Shown piece by piece: positions 25,229 through 35,214 of a stretch of DNA of 35,322 bases. The stretch lies in NCBI RefSeq assembly GCF_003121405.1, contig NZ_QBUY01000097.1, forward strand, positions 1-35,322, written 5' to 3'. The stretch comes from Paraburkholderia sp. C35. GTDB taxonomy: Bacteria; Pseudomonadota; Gammaproteobacteria; Burkholderiales; Burkholderiaceae. Made by a program: the position numbers and the translations under genes. The stretch's first letter is position 1. Each line of letters starts with the position of its first letter. The notes beneath the pieces are model-generated. The model was not told the origin of the DNA, did not search any database, and saw only the letters and a program-made list of their open reading frames with translations.

Positions 25229-26725
25229 TCAGCCCTTCACCGATACGCCGCGCAGACGCACGAGGCCATCGGCGGAAGGCGTGAAGCCCTGCACTTTCTT
25301 CGACAGCACGAACGGCCAGGGCTGCGCGTACAGATAGACGATGGGATCGTCGTCGGCGAGGATCTTGCCGGCGGCGTCGTAGTCGGCCTTGCGCTCGGCC
25401 ATGCCGAGCTTGGTGCGCGCGCCGTCGAGCAGCGAATCGACCTGCTGGTTGCAGTAGTGCGCGTAATTCAGATTGCCCGAGCAGGTGTTGAACTGGTGCA
25501 GGTTGCCGTCGGGATCCACGCGGCCCGACCAGCCCGTGTACATCGCTTCGAAGTCGCCGCTATGGCCGGCGTTCAGTTCGGTTGCGTAGTCGCTCGGCCG
25601 CAGCTTCAGCGTGATGCCCGATTCGCTCAGCATCGCCTGCAGCATCTGCGTGATCTGGCTTGCCACCGTGTTGTTCGGATACGCGAACTCGACGGTCGGA
25701 TGCTCCTGTCCTGCTGCTTTCAGCAGCGCCTTGGCTTTCGCGACATCGCGTTTCGTAGTGGGCAGCGACGCGTTGTAGTACGGGCTGGACTTCGGAATGC
25801 CCTGGTTAGCCGGCGAGAAAATGCCCGCGCCGATCACCTGATCGATGGCATCGCGATCGATCGACAGTTCGAACGCCTGACGCACGCGCTTGTCCTTCAG
25901 CGGATTATTGCCACGCGGACCGTTGTTGATGTTGAACGTGACGTAGTAGAAGCCGAGACCCGTCACCGGCTTGAACTGCAGATTGCCGTCGCTTTTCACC
26001 GACGTCACATCGGAAGGCGCAAGACGCTCCAGCATGTCGAGCGAGCCGGAACGCAGGTTTGCTAGACGCACGGTGCTGTCGGGAATCGGCTGGAACACGA
26101 CGCGCTGGATGGGGTACTTGTCGGCATCCCAGTAGCCCGCGAATTTCTCCAGCACGACGCGGTCGTTCTGCACGCGCTGCACGAACTTGTACGGTCCCGA
26201 GCACACAGGATGCGAGGCGACGCCCGCCGCGTCTGCCAGGGTTTTCGGCGCGAGCATCATGCCCGCGCGATCGGAGAGCGTCGCGAGCAAGGCGGCGTCC
26301 GGCTGCTTCAACACGATCTTCACCGTGCTGTCGTCCACCACATCCACATGATCGACCGACGACAACTCGCTCTTGCGGTTGCTGGTCGCTAGCGTGCGAT
26401 AGCGGTCCAGATTCGCCTTCACGGCGGCGGCGTTGAACGGCTCGTCGTTCTGGAACTTCACGCCCTGGCGCAGTTTGAACGTGAGCGTCTTGCCGTCCGC
26501 GCTGGTGGTCCAGGACGTCGCGAGCATCGGCACGATTTTCAGATCCGGCGATACATCGACCAGCGAATTGCACAGCGACGCGAACACGATGCGGTCGACG
26601 AACTGCACGCTGCGCGCCGGGTCGAGCGTGCCGATATCGTCCTGCAAGCCGATGCGGATCGTGCTTTGCGCCATCGCGGCGGAGGCGCTCATGGCGAGCG
26701 CGGCGGCAATCAACATTCTTCGCAT
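25229..26725 (-). CDS. Peptide ABC transporter substrate-binding protein (SBP_bac_5)
   Basis: A 498-residue periplasmic binding protein of the DppA/OppA/GsiB family. A signal peptide (MRRMLIAAALAMSASAAMA) precedes the mature start QSTIRIGLQDDIGTLDPARS. The cluster 5 marker LATSWTTSADGKTLTFKLRQGVKF and the later NNPLKDKRVRQAFELSIDRDAI segment are conserved. It lacks a lipobox. AAGGA lies 9 nt before the ATG at 26725; an ATG three codons later is possible. The ligand is a di- or oligopeptide, glutathione or another amide; the operon context with a GGT-family enzyme favours gamma-glutamyl or related peptides. Confidence 0.95.
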   Translation of the reverse strand: MRRMLIAAALAMSASAAMAQSTIRIGLQDDIGTLDPARSVQFVDRIVFASLCNSLVDVSPDLKIVPMLATSWTTSADGKTLTFKLRQGVKFQNDEPFNAAAVKANLDRYRTLATSNRKSELSSVDHVDVVDDSTVKIVLKQPDAALLATLSDRAGMMLAPKTLADAAGVASHPVCSGPYKFVQRVQNDRVVLEKFAGYWDADKYPIQRVVFQPIPDSTVRLANLRSGSLDMLERLAPSDVTSVKSDGNLQFKPVTGLGFYYVTFNINNGPRGNNPLKDKRVRQAFELSIDRDAIDQVIGAGIFSPANQGIPKSSPYYNASLPTTKRDVAKAKALLKAAGQEHPTVEFAYPNNTVASQITQMLQAMLSESGITLKLRPSDYATELNAGHSGDFEAMYTGWSGRVDPDGNLHQFNTCSGNLNYAHYCNQQVDSLLDGARTKLGMAERKADYDAAGKILADDDPIVYLYAQPWPFVLSKKVQGFTPSADGLVRLRGVSVKG

Positions 26726-26769
26726 GCGTTATGTCCTTGTTGCGGTTCGGGTTGACATCTGAGGTTGAG

Positions 26770-27884
26770 TTATCGGGTTGCGCCAGCTTGCGCGTCGGCC
26801 ATCAGCGCCGCCTGCTTCTCGCGATAAATCGCGAGGCGCTCATTCAGCTTCGCGCTGACGCTCGCGACCAGCGGCGCGCCGCCGCCCGCGTTCTGCACCT
26901 CGCGCCAGAAGTGGCAGGCGACTTGCCGCCCGCCGGGCAGCGTTTCGGCGAGCGGACGCTCCTGCGAGCAGCGCGGCTTCGCGTGCGGACAGCGCGTATG
27001 AAAGCGGCAACCAGGCGGCGGTGCGGTCGGACTCGGCAGATCGCCTTGCAGTGCGGGCTTCGTGCGACGCTCGGGCGGACTGTTGGCGGGAATCGCGCGC
27101 AAGAGTGCCTGCGTGTACGGATGCAGCGGCGCGTCGAACAGTTCGTCGACCTGCGCAAGCTCGACGATTTCGCCGAGGTACATCACGGCGACGCGATCGC
27201 TCATATGCCGGATCACGGCGAGATCGTGCGCAACCATGATCAGCGTGAGGCCGAGTTCCGCCTTCAGCGATTCGAGCAGATTGATCACCTGCGCCTGCAC
27301 GGACACATCGAGCGCCGACACCGGCTCATCGCCGACGATCAGCTTCGGCTCGCCCGCCAGCGCGCGCGCAATGCCGATGCGCTGTCTTTGTCCGCCGGAA
27401 AACTCATGCGGATAGCGCTCTGCATAAGCGGGCTGCAAGCCGACCTTGGTCAGCAGTTGCGCGACGCGATCACGACGCTCGGACGCGTTGCACGCAAGAC
27501 CATGAAACGCCACCGGCTCGCCGATAATCTGCCCGACCGTCATGCCCGGATTCAGCGACGCGAACGGGTCCTGAAAAATGATCTGCATCTCGCGGCGCAA
27601 GCGGCGCAGCTTTGCGCCCTGCCACCGCGTGATGTCTTCGCCCTGATAGAACACGCTCCCTTGCGTGGCGTCGATCAACCTGAGCAGCAGACGCCCGAGC
27701 GTGGATTTGCCGCAACCCGACTCCCCGACGATCGCAAACGTCTCGCCCGTCTGGACGGCAAACGAGACTTCATTGACGGCATGCACGGTGGGCGTGCGCG
27801 CGAACATCTGGCGCTCGCCGCCAAAACGTTTGGTCAGCGCGCGCGCTTCGATGATGGGCGTCGCGATATTGCTGGCGTTCGTCG

Positions 27885-27888
<4 letters not shown>
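26770..27888 (-). CDS. Peptide ABC transporter ATP-binding protein (DppF/OppF type)
   Basis: A 372-residue ATPase. Walker A is GESGCGKST at 55-63, the Q-loop lies in IIFQDPFASLNP, the signature is FSGGQRQR, Walker B is LIVGDEPVSALD and the switch His is in MVAHDLAV. The C-terminal oligopeptide-transporter extension carries the CRFHTRCPHAKPRC cysteine cluster seen in these ATPases, which binds an iron-sulfur cluster in some. The ATG at 27888 overlaps the upstream ATPase stop as ATGA and has AAGGAG before it; a much longer in-frame ORF upstream to 28782 merely shadows the neighbour. It forms the ATPase pair with the next gene. Confidence 0.95.
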
Positions 27889-28907
<1,019 letters not shown>

Positions 28908-28990
28908 GCGTGGAGACTCCGCATCGTGTTGCTCGTCCTTACATATCGTCATCAAACGATCATACTGGCGGCCGTCGTACAAAAAATATT

Positions 28991-29016
28991 AAACTTTCTT
29001 TTCGATACTTAAGTTT
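28991..29016. promoter_or_regulatory. Inverted repeat between ABC operon and LysR gene
   Basis: AAACTT (28991-28996) and AAGTTT (29011-29016) are inverted around 14 bp, and ACTTAAGT at 29007-29014 is a perfect 8-bp palindrome. The AT-rich setting, with TAATAT on the minus strand nearby, suits overlapping divergent promoters with a LysR binding site. The weak sequence match to the T-N11-A motif leaves this tentative. Confidence 0.4.
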
Positions 29017-29079
29017 TTCTCATGATTCGGTTGCGTGTGCACCCTGTTTGCCGAACGTGAGTCCTGACCGGAATTGCCG

Positions 29080-29961
29080 ATGCCGACGCTTCGCATGCTG
29101 AAGACCTTCAAGGCCGTTGCCCATACGGGCTCGTTCTCGGCCGCCGCCGACAAAGTCGCATTGACGCAGGCCGCCGTGAGCCTGCAGATGCGCGGACTGG
29201 AAGAAGCGCTGGGCCGTCAGCTGTTCGACCGGCGCGGGCGGCAGATCACGCTGACGCAGCACGGCCATACGATCTGGCCGAAGATCGAGCAGATCCTCGA
29301 TCTGCTTGCCGAGCTCGAGGCCAGGCCCACCGATGCGATGGAAGGGCCGGTGACGATCGGCGCGGTGGTGTCGGTGATCGGCGCGCTGTCGCTGTCTGTC
29401 GCGCGGTTGAAGGCGGCGCATCCACGCCTCGATGTGCGGCTGCTGTCGGCGCGTTCGGACGAACTGGCGAACATGGTCGAAGCGGGCGAAGTGGACGTTG
29501 CCGCCGTGGTCGCGCGCGCCGACGAGACACTCCCCGACACGCTCAAATGGACCACGCTCTATACCGAGCCGATGATGCTGATCGTGAGCCGCGACGTCGC
29601 CGATAACGACCCGCAGCGCATCCTGCGCAGCCACGGCTTTCTGCGCTTCGACCGGCGCGTGCGCACCGGACAGGTGGTCGAGTCCGCGCTGGAGAAAGCG
29701 GGCCTGATGGTCAACGAGTATCTAGAACTGAATTCGATCGAAACGATCGTCGCGCTGGTGCGCGAGAAGGTCGGCGTGGCCGTGCTGCCGCTGCTGATAC
29801 GCGGCAACTGGCTCAACGATCCGCTGCTGCGCGTGATCCCGATCTCCAGCCCGCCGACGCTGCGCACGGTCGGCATGGTGCAGCGGGCGTCGGATGAGCG
29901 TAAAGCGCTGATGCGCGAGATCGTCGATACCTTGCAGGCGATGCCGCGCGACAGGACGTGA
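29080..29961 (+). CDS. LysR-family transcriptional regulator of the peptide operon
   Basis: A 293-residue LTTR. The HTH occupies about 3-62 (LKTFKAVAHTGSFSAAADKV then LTQAAVSLQMRGLEEALGRQLFDR), followed by an effector domain with the usual two lobes (VTIGAVVSVIGALSLS onward). The start is ATG at 29080; a TTG two codons earlier is also in frame. It is divergent from the six-gene ABC-GGT operon and is therefore its likely regulator, probably sensing an imported peptide or amino acid. It is convergent with the diguanylate cyclase, separated by 12 nt. Confidence 0.93.
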   Translation: MPTLRMLKTFKAVAHTGSFSAAADKVALTQAAVSLQMRGLEEALGRQLFDRRGRQITLTQHGHTIWPKIEQILDLLAELEARPTDAMEGPVTIGAVVSVIGALSLSVARLKAAHPRLDVRLLSARSDELANMVEAGEVDVAAVVARADETLPDTLKWTTLYTEPMMLIVSRDVADNDPQRILRSHGFLRFDRRVRTGQVVESALEKAGLMVNEYLELNSIETIVALVREKVGVAVLPLLIRGNWLNDPLLRVIPISSPPTLRTVGMVQRASDERKALMREIVDTLQAMPRDRT

Positions 29962-29973
29962 CGTAACGTGGCG

Positions 29974-30927
29974 CTAGCCTTCCAGCATACGCAGCGGCGA
30001 CGCGACGCGGCCTCGCCCCGAATGTTTCGCTTCGTAGAGCAGGCGGTCGGCCGATTCGATCAGTTCGGCGGGACGCGTGTCCGCCGTCGGGATCAGCGTC
30101 GCGACACCCGCCGAAATTGTCACTGTCTCCGCGCAGCCCGAATCGAGATGCTCGAGCTTGAGCGCGCGCACGGCCTCTTCCATGCGCAGCGCGATGCGCG
30201 TCGCCGCTTCGAGCGGCGTGTTCGGCAGCAGGCAGGCGAATTCTTCGCCGCCGTAGCGGCCCACGGTATCGTAAGGGCGTCGCAGCGTTTCCGTCAGGCG
30301 CTTCGCGACGGTCTGCAGGCAGCGGTCGCCCGCCTGATGCCCATAGCGGTCGTTGTAGCGCTTGAAGTAATCGACATCGACCATCACCAGCGAGAGCGGC
30401 GCGGATTCGCGCAAACAGTGGCGCCAGCTGGCGTCGAGATCCTCTTCGAACTTGCGCCGGTTGCCCACGCCCGTCAGGCCATCGACGAGCGCGATCGAGC
30501 GCAGCACGTCGCCCTGCATCTTCAGCGACAGATGCGCGCGCACCCGCGCCCGCACCACGGCGGGTTTGATCGGCTTGGTGATGAAATCGACCGCGCCTAG
30601 CGAGAGGCCGTACTCTTCGTCGGCTTCGTTGGTCTGCGCCGTGACGAAGATGATGGGAATGGTGTGCGTCAGCGGATCGGCCTTCAGGCGGCGGCACACT
30701 TCGTGGCCGTCCATGCCGTCCATCACCACGTCGAGCAGGATCAGATCGGGCATCACCTTGCGGCATAGCTCCAGCGTCTGCGCGCCGTTGGTGGCCATGA
30801 ACACGTCGCAATCGTCCTTGAAGAGCGCATGCAGCGCGCGCACGTTGACCGGCTGATCGTCGGCGATCAGCAGCTTCGGACGCAGCGTGAACGTGTGGGC
30901 CCAGTCTCCGGGGATGTGTTCTAGCAT
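29974..30927 (-). CDS. Response regulator with GGDEF output (diguanylate cyclase)
   Basis: A 317-residue cytoplasmic REC-GGDEF protein. The receiver (about 17-135) has Asp23/Asp24, phospho-acceptor Asp66 in LLDVVMDGMDG and Lys118 in ITKPI. The cyclase domain (about 148-310) has the active motif GGEEF at 226-230, the substrate-binding DVDYFKRYND segment and an inhibitory I-site RPYD at 217-220, exactly five residues before GGEEF. It should make c-di-GMP when phosphorylated and be limited by product. The ATG at 30927 is one base after the stop of the large hybrid kinase (TGACATG), so the two are almost surely cotranslated and functionally paired. Longer in-frame ORFs upstream overlap the kinase and are rejected. 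Confidence 0.95.
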   Translation of the reverse strand: MLEHIPGDWAHTFTLRPKLLIADDQPVNVRALHALFKDDCDVFMATNGAQTLELCRKVMPDLILLDVVMDGMDGHEVCRRLKADPLTHTIPIIFVTAQTNEADEEYGLSLGAVDFITKPIKPAVVRARVRAHLSLKMQGDVLRSIALVDGLTGVGNRRKFEEDLDASWRHCLRESAPLSLVMVDVDYFKRYNDRYGHQAGDRCLQTVAKRLTETLRRPYDTVGRYGGEEFACLLPNTPLEAATRIALRMEEAVRALKLEHLDSGCAETVTISAGVATLIPTADTRPAELIESADRLLYEAKHSGRGRVASPLRMLEG

Positions 30928-30928
30928 G

Positions 30929-33900
30929 TCAGTTCGAGGTCCGTTCGAGCATCTCGCGGGTGCTGGCAGCGGCCGTGGCGAAATCGAGCGCTTCGATCTC
31001 GGCGAGCAGCCGGTCGAAGCGCGGCTGCCATGCGCTCGGCACATGCGGCGCAAGCGTCTCGGCGAGATCGAGCGCCTCGAGATTGGACGACTCCAGCCGC
31101 TCGAGCAGGCGGCCAAGCCGCTCGCGATATTCGTCCGCCTGCATCAGCGCGGCGTTCGTCGCCTGTACGACCGGCTTGCCGCCGAACACGATACGCAACT
31201 GCGCGACGCTATCGAGCAGCAGGCGTTCCAGATTATCCACTTCGGCGTGCGCGACGGATGCCGCGGCATCGTCTTCGTCAGCCTCGATCACACGATGTTC
31301 GAGCGCCGCCGCGTGCTCCGACAGCGTCTTCGCGCCCATTGTGCCCGCACTGCCCTTGATCGCGTGCAGCAGCGCCGCGCTGCGTCCCGCGCCGCCCTGC
31401 GCCGCCTGCTCGCGCAAGCCGTCCAGATGCCGCTCCATTTCGCCGACGAACACGCCTAGCGCCTTGCGGATCAGGTCTTCGCTGCCGCCAAAGCGCCCGA
31501 CGATCGATTCCTTGCGTTCGAGCAACTGGCCTGCGGCAGGTTCGTCGCTGACACGCGCGCTGGCCGTCGATGCCGGCGGCACGCTCGGGCGCGTATGCGC
31601 GAGCAGCGTATCGACCAGTTGCGTGACGTCGATCGGCTTGCCGACATGATCGTTCATGCCTGCCGCGAGACAGGCATCGCGGTCCGCGCGCGTCGCATTC
31701 GCCGTCATCGCGATGATCGGCAGCGCGGCGAAGCGCTCGTGTGCGCGGATCAGCCGCGTCGCTTCGAGACCGTCGACGTCGGGCATCTGCATGTCCATCA
31801 GCACGGCGTCGAACACGCGCGTGCCCGTGAGCACCTTTTCGACGCCTTCCAGCCCGCTTTCCGCGAGCGCCACCTGCGCGCCCTCGCGGCTCAACAATCC
31901 TTCGGCGACTTCGCGATTCAGCGGATTGTCTTCGACCACCAGCAGCGTAAGACCCGCCAGGCGACCCGCGCCAGCGGGAGCGTGCACCGTCCGCTTCGCG
32001 TGCGCCGCCTTGTGGCTTGTGCCCGTCAGCACGCGCTGCACCGTCTGCGCAAGCTGTTTCGGCGTGACGGGTTTGGTGACGAAGGCATCGAACGGCATGT
32101 CATCGGATTCCTGCGCGGCGGCCAGCACTTCCTGACCATATGCCGTGATCATCACGATGGCGGGCGTGTTGCGGCCCGCGCGCGCTTCGTCGATCCGGCG
32201 TGCCGCCGCGAGACCGTCGAGATCGGGCATGCGCCAGTCGAGCAGGATCACGTCGTAACCTTCGTGCTCGCGCTCGGCGGCGCTCATCAGCTTGACGGCC
32301 GAGACGCCGCCCGGCACCACGTCCGCTTCCCAGCCGAGCGCGCGCGCCGTGCGCGACAGCACTTCGCGGGCGATGCCGTTGTCGTCCGCGACCAGCACGC
32401 GCAGGCGCCGGTCGCGCGGCATGAAGGGATCGAAATGCTCGACGGGCGCGTCCTCGCTGATGCCGAGATTGATGTCGAACCAGAAGCGGCTGCCCTTGCC
32501 CAGTTCGCTCGCGACGTCGAGCTTGCCGCCCATCATCTCCACCAGCCGGCGGCTGATGGCGAGCCCCAGACCCGTGCCGCCGAAGCGGCGCGTGGTCGAC
32601 ACCTCCGCCTGGCTGAAGCCTTCGAAAATCTGCCCGAGCTTCGATTCGCTGATGCCGATGCCGCTGTCCGTCACCGCGATGCGCACGCGCACGCCCGTAT
32701 CGAGGCGCGATAACAACGTGAAGCTGACGACCACCTGACCCTTGATGGTGAACTTGAGCGCGTTGCCCGCCAGATTCACGAGTACCTGTTGCAGCCGCAA
32801 GCTGTCGCCGATCACCACGGGCGGCAGATCCGGGCTGATGTCGAACAGGACTTCGACTTCCTTGTCGTACTGGTTGCCCGACAGCACGACGCCGAGATCC
32901 TGCATCAGCGGTTCGATTTCGAACGAATGCGTGTCGAGCTGCAGTTTGCCCGCTTCGATCTTCGAGTAATCGAGAATGTCGTTCAGCAGGCCGAGCAGCG
33001 ATTTCGCCGCCTTTTCGGCTTTGACGACATAGCCGCCCTGGCGCTCGTTGAGACCCGTCGATTGCACCAGATCGAGCATGCCGAGCACCGCATTCAGCGG
33101 CGTGCGGATTTCGTGGCTCATGTTGGCGAGGAACGCCGACTTGGCCTCGTTGGCCGCGTCGGCCTGCTGCTTCGCGTCGCGCAGCCGCAGTTCGATGTTG
33201 CGCTGCTCGCTAACATCGTGATTGACGCCTGTCATGCCGACGGGATTGCCCGCCGCGTCGCGCTGCACAGTGAAAGTGGTCTGGATATGGCGGACCTCGC
33301 CATCGGGCAGCACGATCCGGTACAGCGGCAGATGGATGTGCTTGGAAGTGACTTCGCCCGCAAAAGCGGCTTCCAGCTTCTCGACGGCGGCCGAGCGGTC
33401 GTCTTCGTGCACGCGCGACAGCCAGTGTTCGAAACGCAGACCTTCGGCGGGCGTCGACGCGAAGCCGAAAATCTCGAACATGCGCGCGTTCCAGCGCAAC
33501 GCATCGTTCGAAAACTCCCACGACCAGATGCCGAGTTCGGCAATATCGGCGGCGAGCAGCAACTGGTCGCGCGCTTCCGACAACTCCGCGCGTTCGCGGA
33601 TCTGCGTGGACATATCGGTGATCACGCAGACGAAGCGGCGCCCGCTCCCCACCACCATCGTGCCCGTCGACACATGCACGGGGAACACGCTGCCATCCTT
33701 GCGCACGCCCGCCAGCTCGCATTCGCTGATGATCTCGCGGACGTCTTTCTCGCTGCTTTCGGAGAACTGCGACGCGTAGCGGGCAAACAGCTCGTTGACC
33801 GTCGCCGATACCAGTACGCGCACGTCCTTGCCGGCAATCTCGCGCTCGGCATAACCGAAGGCCTTCTCTCCTGCCGGATTGAGCGACAGCACCACGCCCG

Positions 33901-34942
33901 CGCGGTCGAGCGTGATGATGGGGTTGACGGCTGTGTCGAGAATCGCGCGCGTCGTCTCGAGGCTTGCAGCCAGCTTGCGTTCGATGCGCGTGCGCGCGTT
34001 CTGGTTGCGCACCAGACGCCAGCCGAACACAGCCAGCATCAGCACCAGCACCGTCGTGCCTGCGGCGTGCCACAGCGTGTCGGTCCACCAGGGCGCGAGA
34101 ATCTCGTCCTGCGCGAGCGCGGCGGCGACGAACAGCGGGTATTGGCTCAGGTTGCGCTCGCTGTTCAGACGCGTCACGCCGTCCTGCGCCGATTTCGACA
34201 CGAAATGGGTGGTGCCGCCCGATTGCAGATGCGCCTTGAACAGCATCGTGTCGGTGATGTTCTTGCCGACGAAGCGCGCCTCGAACGGACGGCGCACGAT
34301 CATGATGCCGTTGTCGGCGACCAGCGCGACGGCGCCGTATTTGCCGATGTCGAGGCTGTCGTAGAAGCGTGAGAAGAAGTCGATGTCGATGGTGGCTAGC
34401 ACGACGCCTGCGAACTGCCCGTTCGGGCCGTCGATACGGCGCGACACGGGGATGATCCATTTACCCGTCGAGCGGCTTTGCACGGGCATGCCGACGTGCG
34501 GGCCGCGATCGGTGTGATCGCGGTGATAGATGAAATATTCGCGGTCGGCGTTATTGAAGGTCTTCACCAGCACCGGCTGCGAATTGGCGAGCCAGTCGCC
34601 GTCGCGGTCGTAGAGATACAGGCCGTTCAGCTGCGGCAGTTCGTTGACGCGTTGCGCGAAGATGCGGTGCAGGCGGTCGAGCGCGGCGGGGCCGACGCCG
34701 TCATGTTCGACGCGCTCGACCACGCCGACGAGGGTGGTATCGGCCTGCTTGATAGTGTCGTCGGCGTGCTGCGCCATCGCGCGCGCGAGGTTCGCGGCCG
34801 CGACGGACATTTCTTCCATCTGGTCCTGACGCGACGTGACACTGCGCCAGACGTCGCTGCCGATCAGCAGCGCGCAAACGACGACGATAAACAGCGTCAC
34901 CCGGATGGGAAGCGAGATACGACTGAAGATCCGACTGGCCAA
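30929..34942 (-). CDS. Hybrid sensor histidine kinase with two receivers and Hpt
   Basis: A 1337-residue membrane kinase. Order: TM1 (13-30), periplasmic dCache-like sensor (about 45-285), TM2 (292-310), PAS (about 328-445), PAS/PAC (455-582), HisKA with His610 in SHEIRTPLNA, HATPase with N-box around 723-727, DSGIG at 759 and GGTGLGL at 789, REC1 with Asp902 and Lys957, REC2 with Asp1050 and Lys1102, and an Hpt domain with His1193 in LLHAIKGSAG. This is the full phosphorelay of BarA/EvgS-type kinases. The start is a TTG at 34942, since CGGAG lies 7 nt upstream and no ATG or GTG precedes TM1 in frame. The Hpt probably feeds the REC-GGDEF protein encoded next. Phased A-tract repeats lie upstream. 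Confidence 0.95.
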   Translation of the reverse strand: MASRIFSRISLPIRVTLFIVVVCALLIGSDVWRSVTSRQDQMEEMSVAAANLARAMAQHADDTIKQADTTLVGVVERVEHDGVGPAALDRLHRIFAQRVNELPQLNGLYLYDRDGDWLANSQPVLVKTFNNADREYFIYHRDHTDRGPHVGMPVQSRSTGKWIIPVSRRIDGPNGQFAGVVLATIDIDFFSRFYDSLDIGKYGAVALVADNGIMIVRRPFEARFVGKNITDTMLFKAHLQSGGTTHFVSKSAQDGVTRLNSERNLSQYPLFVAAALAQDEILAPWWTDTLWHAAGTTVLVLMLAVFGWRLVRNQNARTRIERKLAASLETTRAILDTAVNPIITLDRAGVVLSLNPAGEKAFGYAEREIAGKDVRVLVSATVNELFARYASQFSESSEKDVREIISECELAGVRKDGSVFPVHVSTGTMVVGSGRRFVCVITDMSTQIRERAELSEARDQLLLAADIAELGIWSWEFSNDALRWNARMFEIFGFASTPAEGLRFEHWLSRVHEDDRSAAVEKLEAAFAGEVTSKHIHLPLYRIVLPDGEVRHIQTTFTVQRDAAGNPVGMTGVNHDVSEQRNIELRLRDAKQQADAANEAKSAFLANMSHEIRTPLNAVLGMLDLVQSTGLNERQGGYVVKAEKAAKSLLGLLNDILDYSKIEAGKLQLDTHSFEIEPLMQDLGVVLSGNQYDKEVEVLFDISPDLPPVVIGDSLRLQQVLVNLAGNALKFTIKGQVVVSFTLLSRLDTGVRVRIAVTDSGIGISESKLGQIFEGFSQAEVSTTRRFGGTGLGLAISRRLVEMMGGKLDVASELGKGSRFWFDINLGISEDAPVEHFDPFMPRDRRLRVLVADDNGIAREVLSRTARALGWEADVVPGGVSAVKLMSAAEREHEGYDVILLDWRMPDLDGLAAARRIDEARAGRNTPAIVMITAYGQEVLAAAQESDDMPFDAFVTKPVTPKQLAQTVQRVLTGTSHKAAHAKRTVHAPAGAGRLAGLTLLVVEDNPLNREVAEGLLSREGAQVALAESGLEGVEKVLTGTRVFDAVLMDMQMPDVDGLEATRLIRAHERFAALPIIAMTANATRADRDACLAAGMNDHVGKPIDVTQLVDTLLAHTRPSVPPASTASARVSDEPAAGQLLERKESIVGRFGGSEDLIRKALGVFVGEMERHLDGLREQAAQGGAGRSAALLHAIKGSAGTMGAKTLSEHAAALEHRVIEADEDDAAASVAHAEVDNLERLLLDSVAQLRIVFGGKPVVQATNAALMQADEYRERLGRLLERLESSNLEALDLAETLAPHVPSAWQPRFDRLLAEIEALDFATAAASTREMLERTSN

Positions 34943-34993
34943 ACGAAGTCTCCGACATGCTTACCGCATCAGTTGAAGGTGGCCTGTCAGCAA

Positions 34994-35040
34994 TTTTTGC
35001 CTGTTTTTGCCTGTTTTTGCCTGTTTTTTGTCTGCTTTTT
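34994..35040. repeat. Phased 10-bp T/A-tract tandem repeats before the kinase gene
   Basis: The 10-mer TTTTTGCCTG is repeated perfectly at 34994-35003, 35004-35013 and 35014-35023, followed by diverged copies with T-runs at 35024-35029 and 35036-35040. On the kinase strand these are A5-A6 tracts in helical phase, the pattern of intrinsically bent DNA. They lie about 50-100 nt upstream of the kinase start, in the promoter region; a repeated regulator site is an alternative. Confidence 0.7.
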
Positions 35041-35168
35041 GCGCAGCAAACGCTGAAAAACATTCTGGATGAAGGCTGCGCGTGCCAGGATCGTGTCCTG
35101 GGCGACCGATGTCGAGACTACCTTGACTTTCCAGTTAACGACAATGGGAGTTGGATCTTTAAGACAGT

Positions 35169-35214
35169 GGGTTTGGGGTGGGGTTTATTTGGGTTTCTTA
35201 GGGGCTTGTGAGGG
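35169..35214 (+). other. G-rich tract with G-quadruplex potential
   Basis: Six runs of three or four Gs (35169-35171, 35175-35178, 35180-35183, 35191-35193, 35201-35204, 35212-35214) are separated by loops of 3, 1, 7, 7 and 7 nt, meeting the usual G4 pattern. It joins the right-end repeat. Between 34943 and this tract I see no gene; the remaining bases hold the A-tract repeats and a small TTTGC/GCAAA hairpin near 35037-35049. Confidence 0.55.

Noticed and set aside
34994..35040. Tandem repeats considered as a CRISPR array
   Set aside because: The unit is only 10 bp with no spacers and no cas genes are present.
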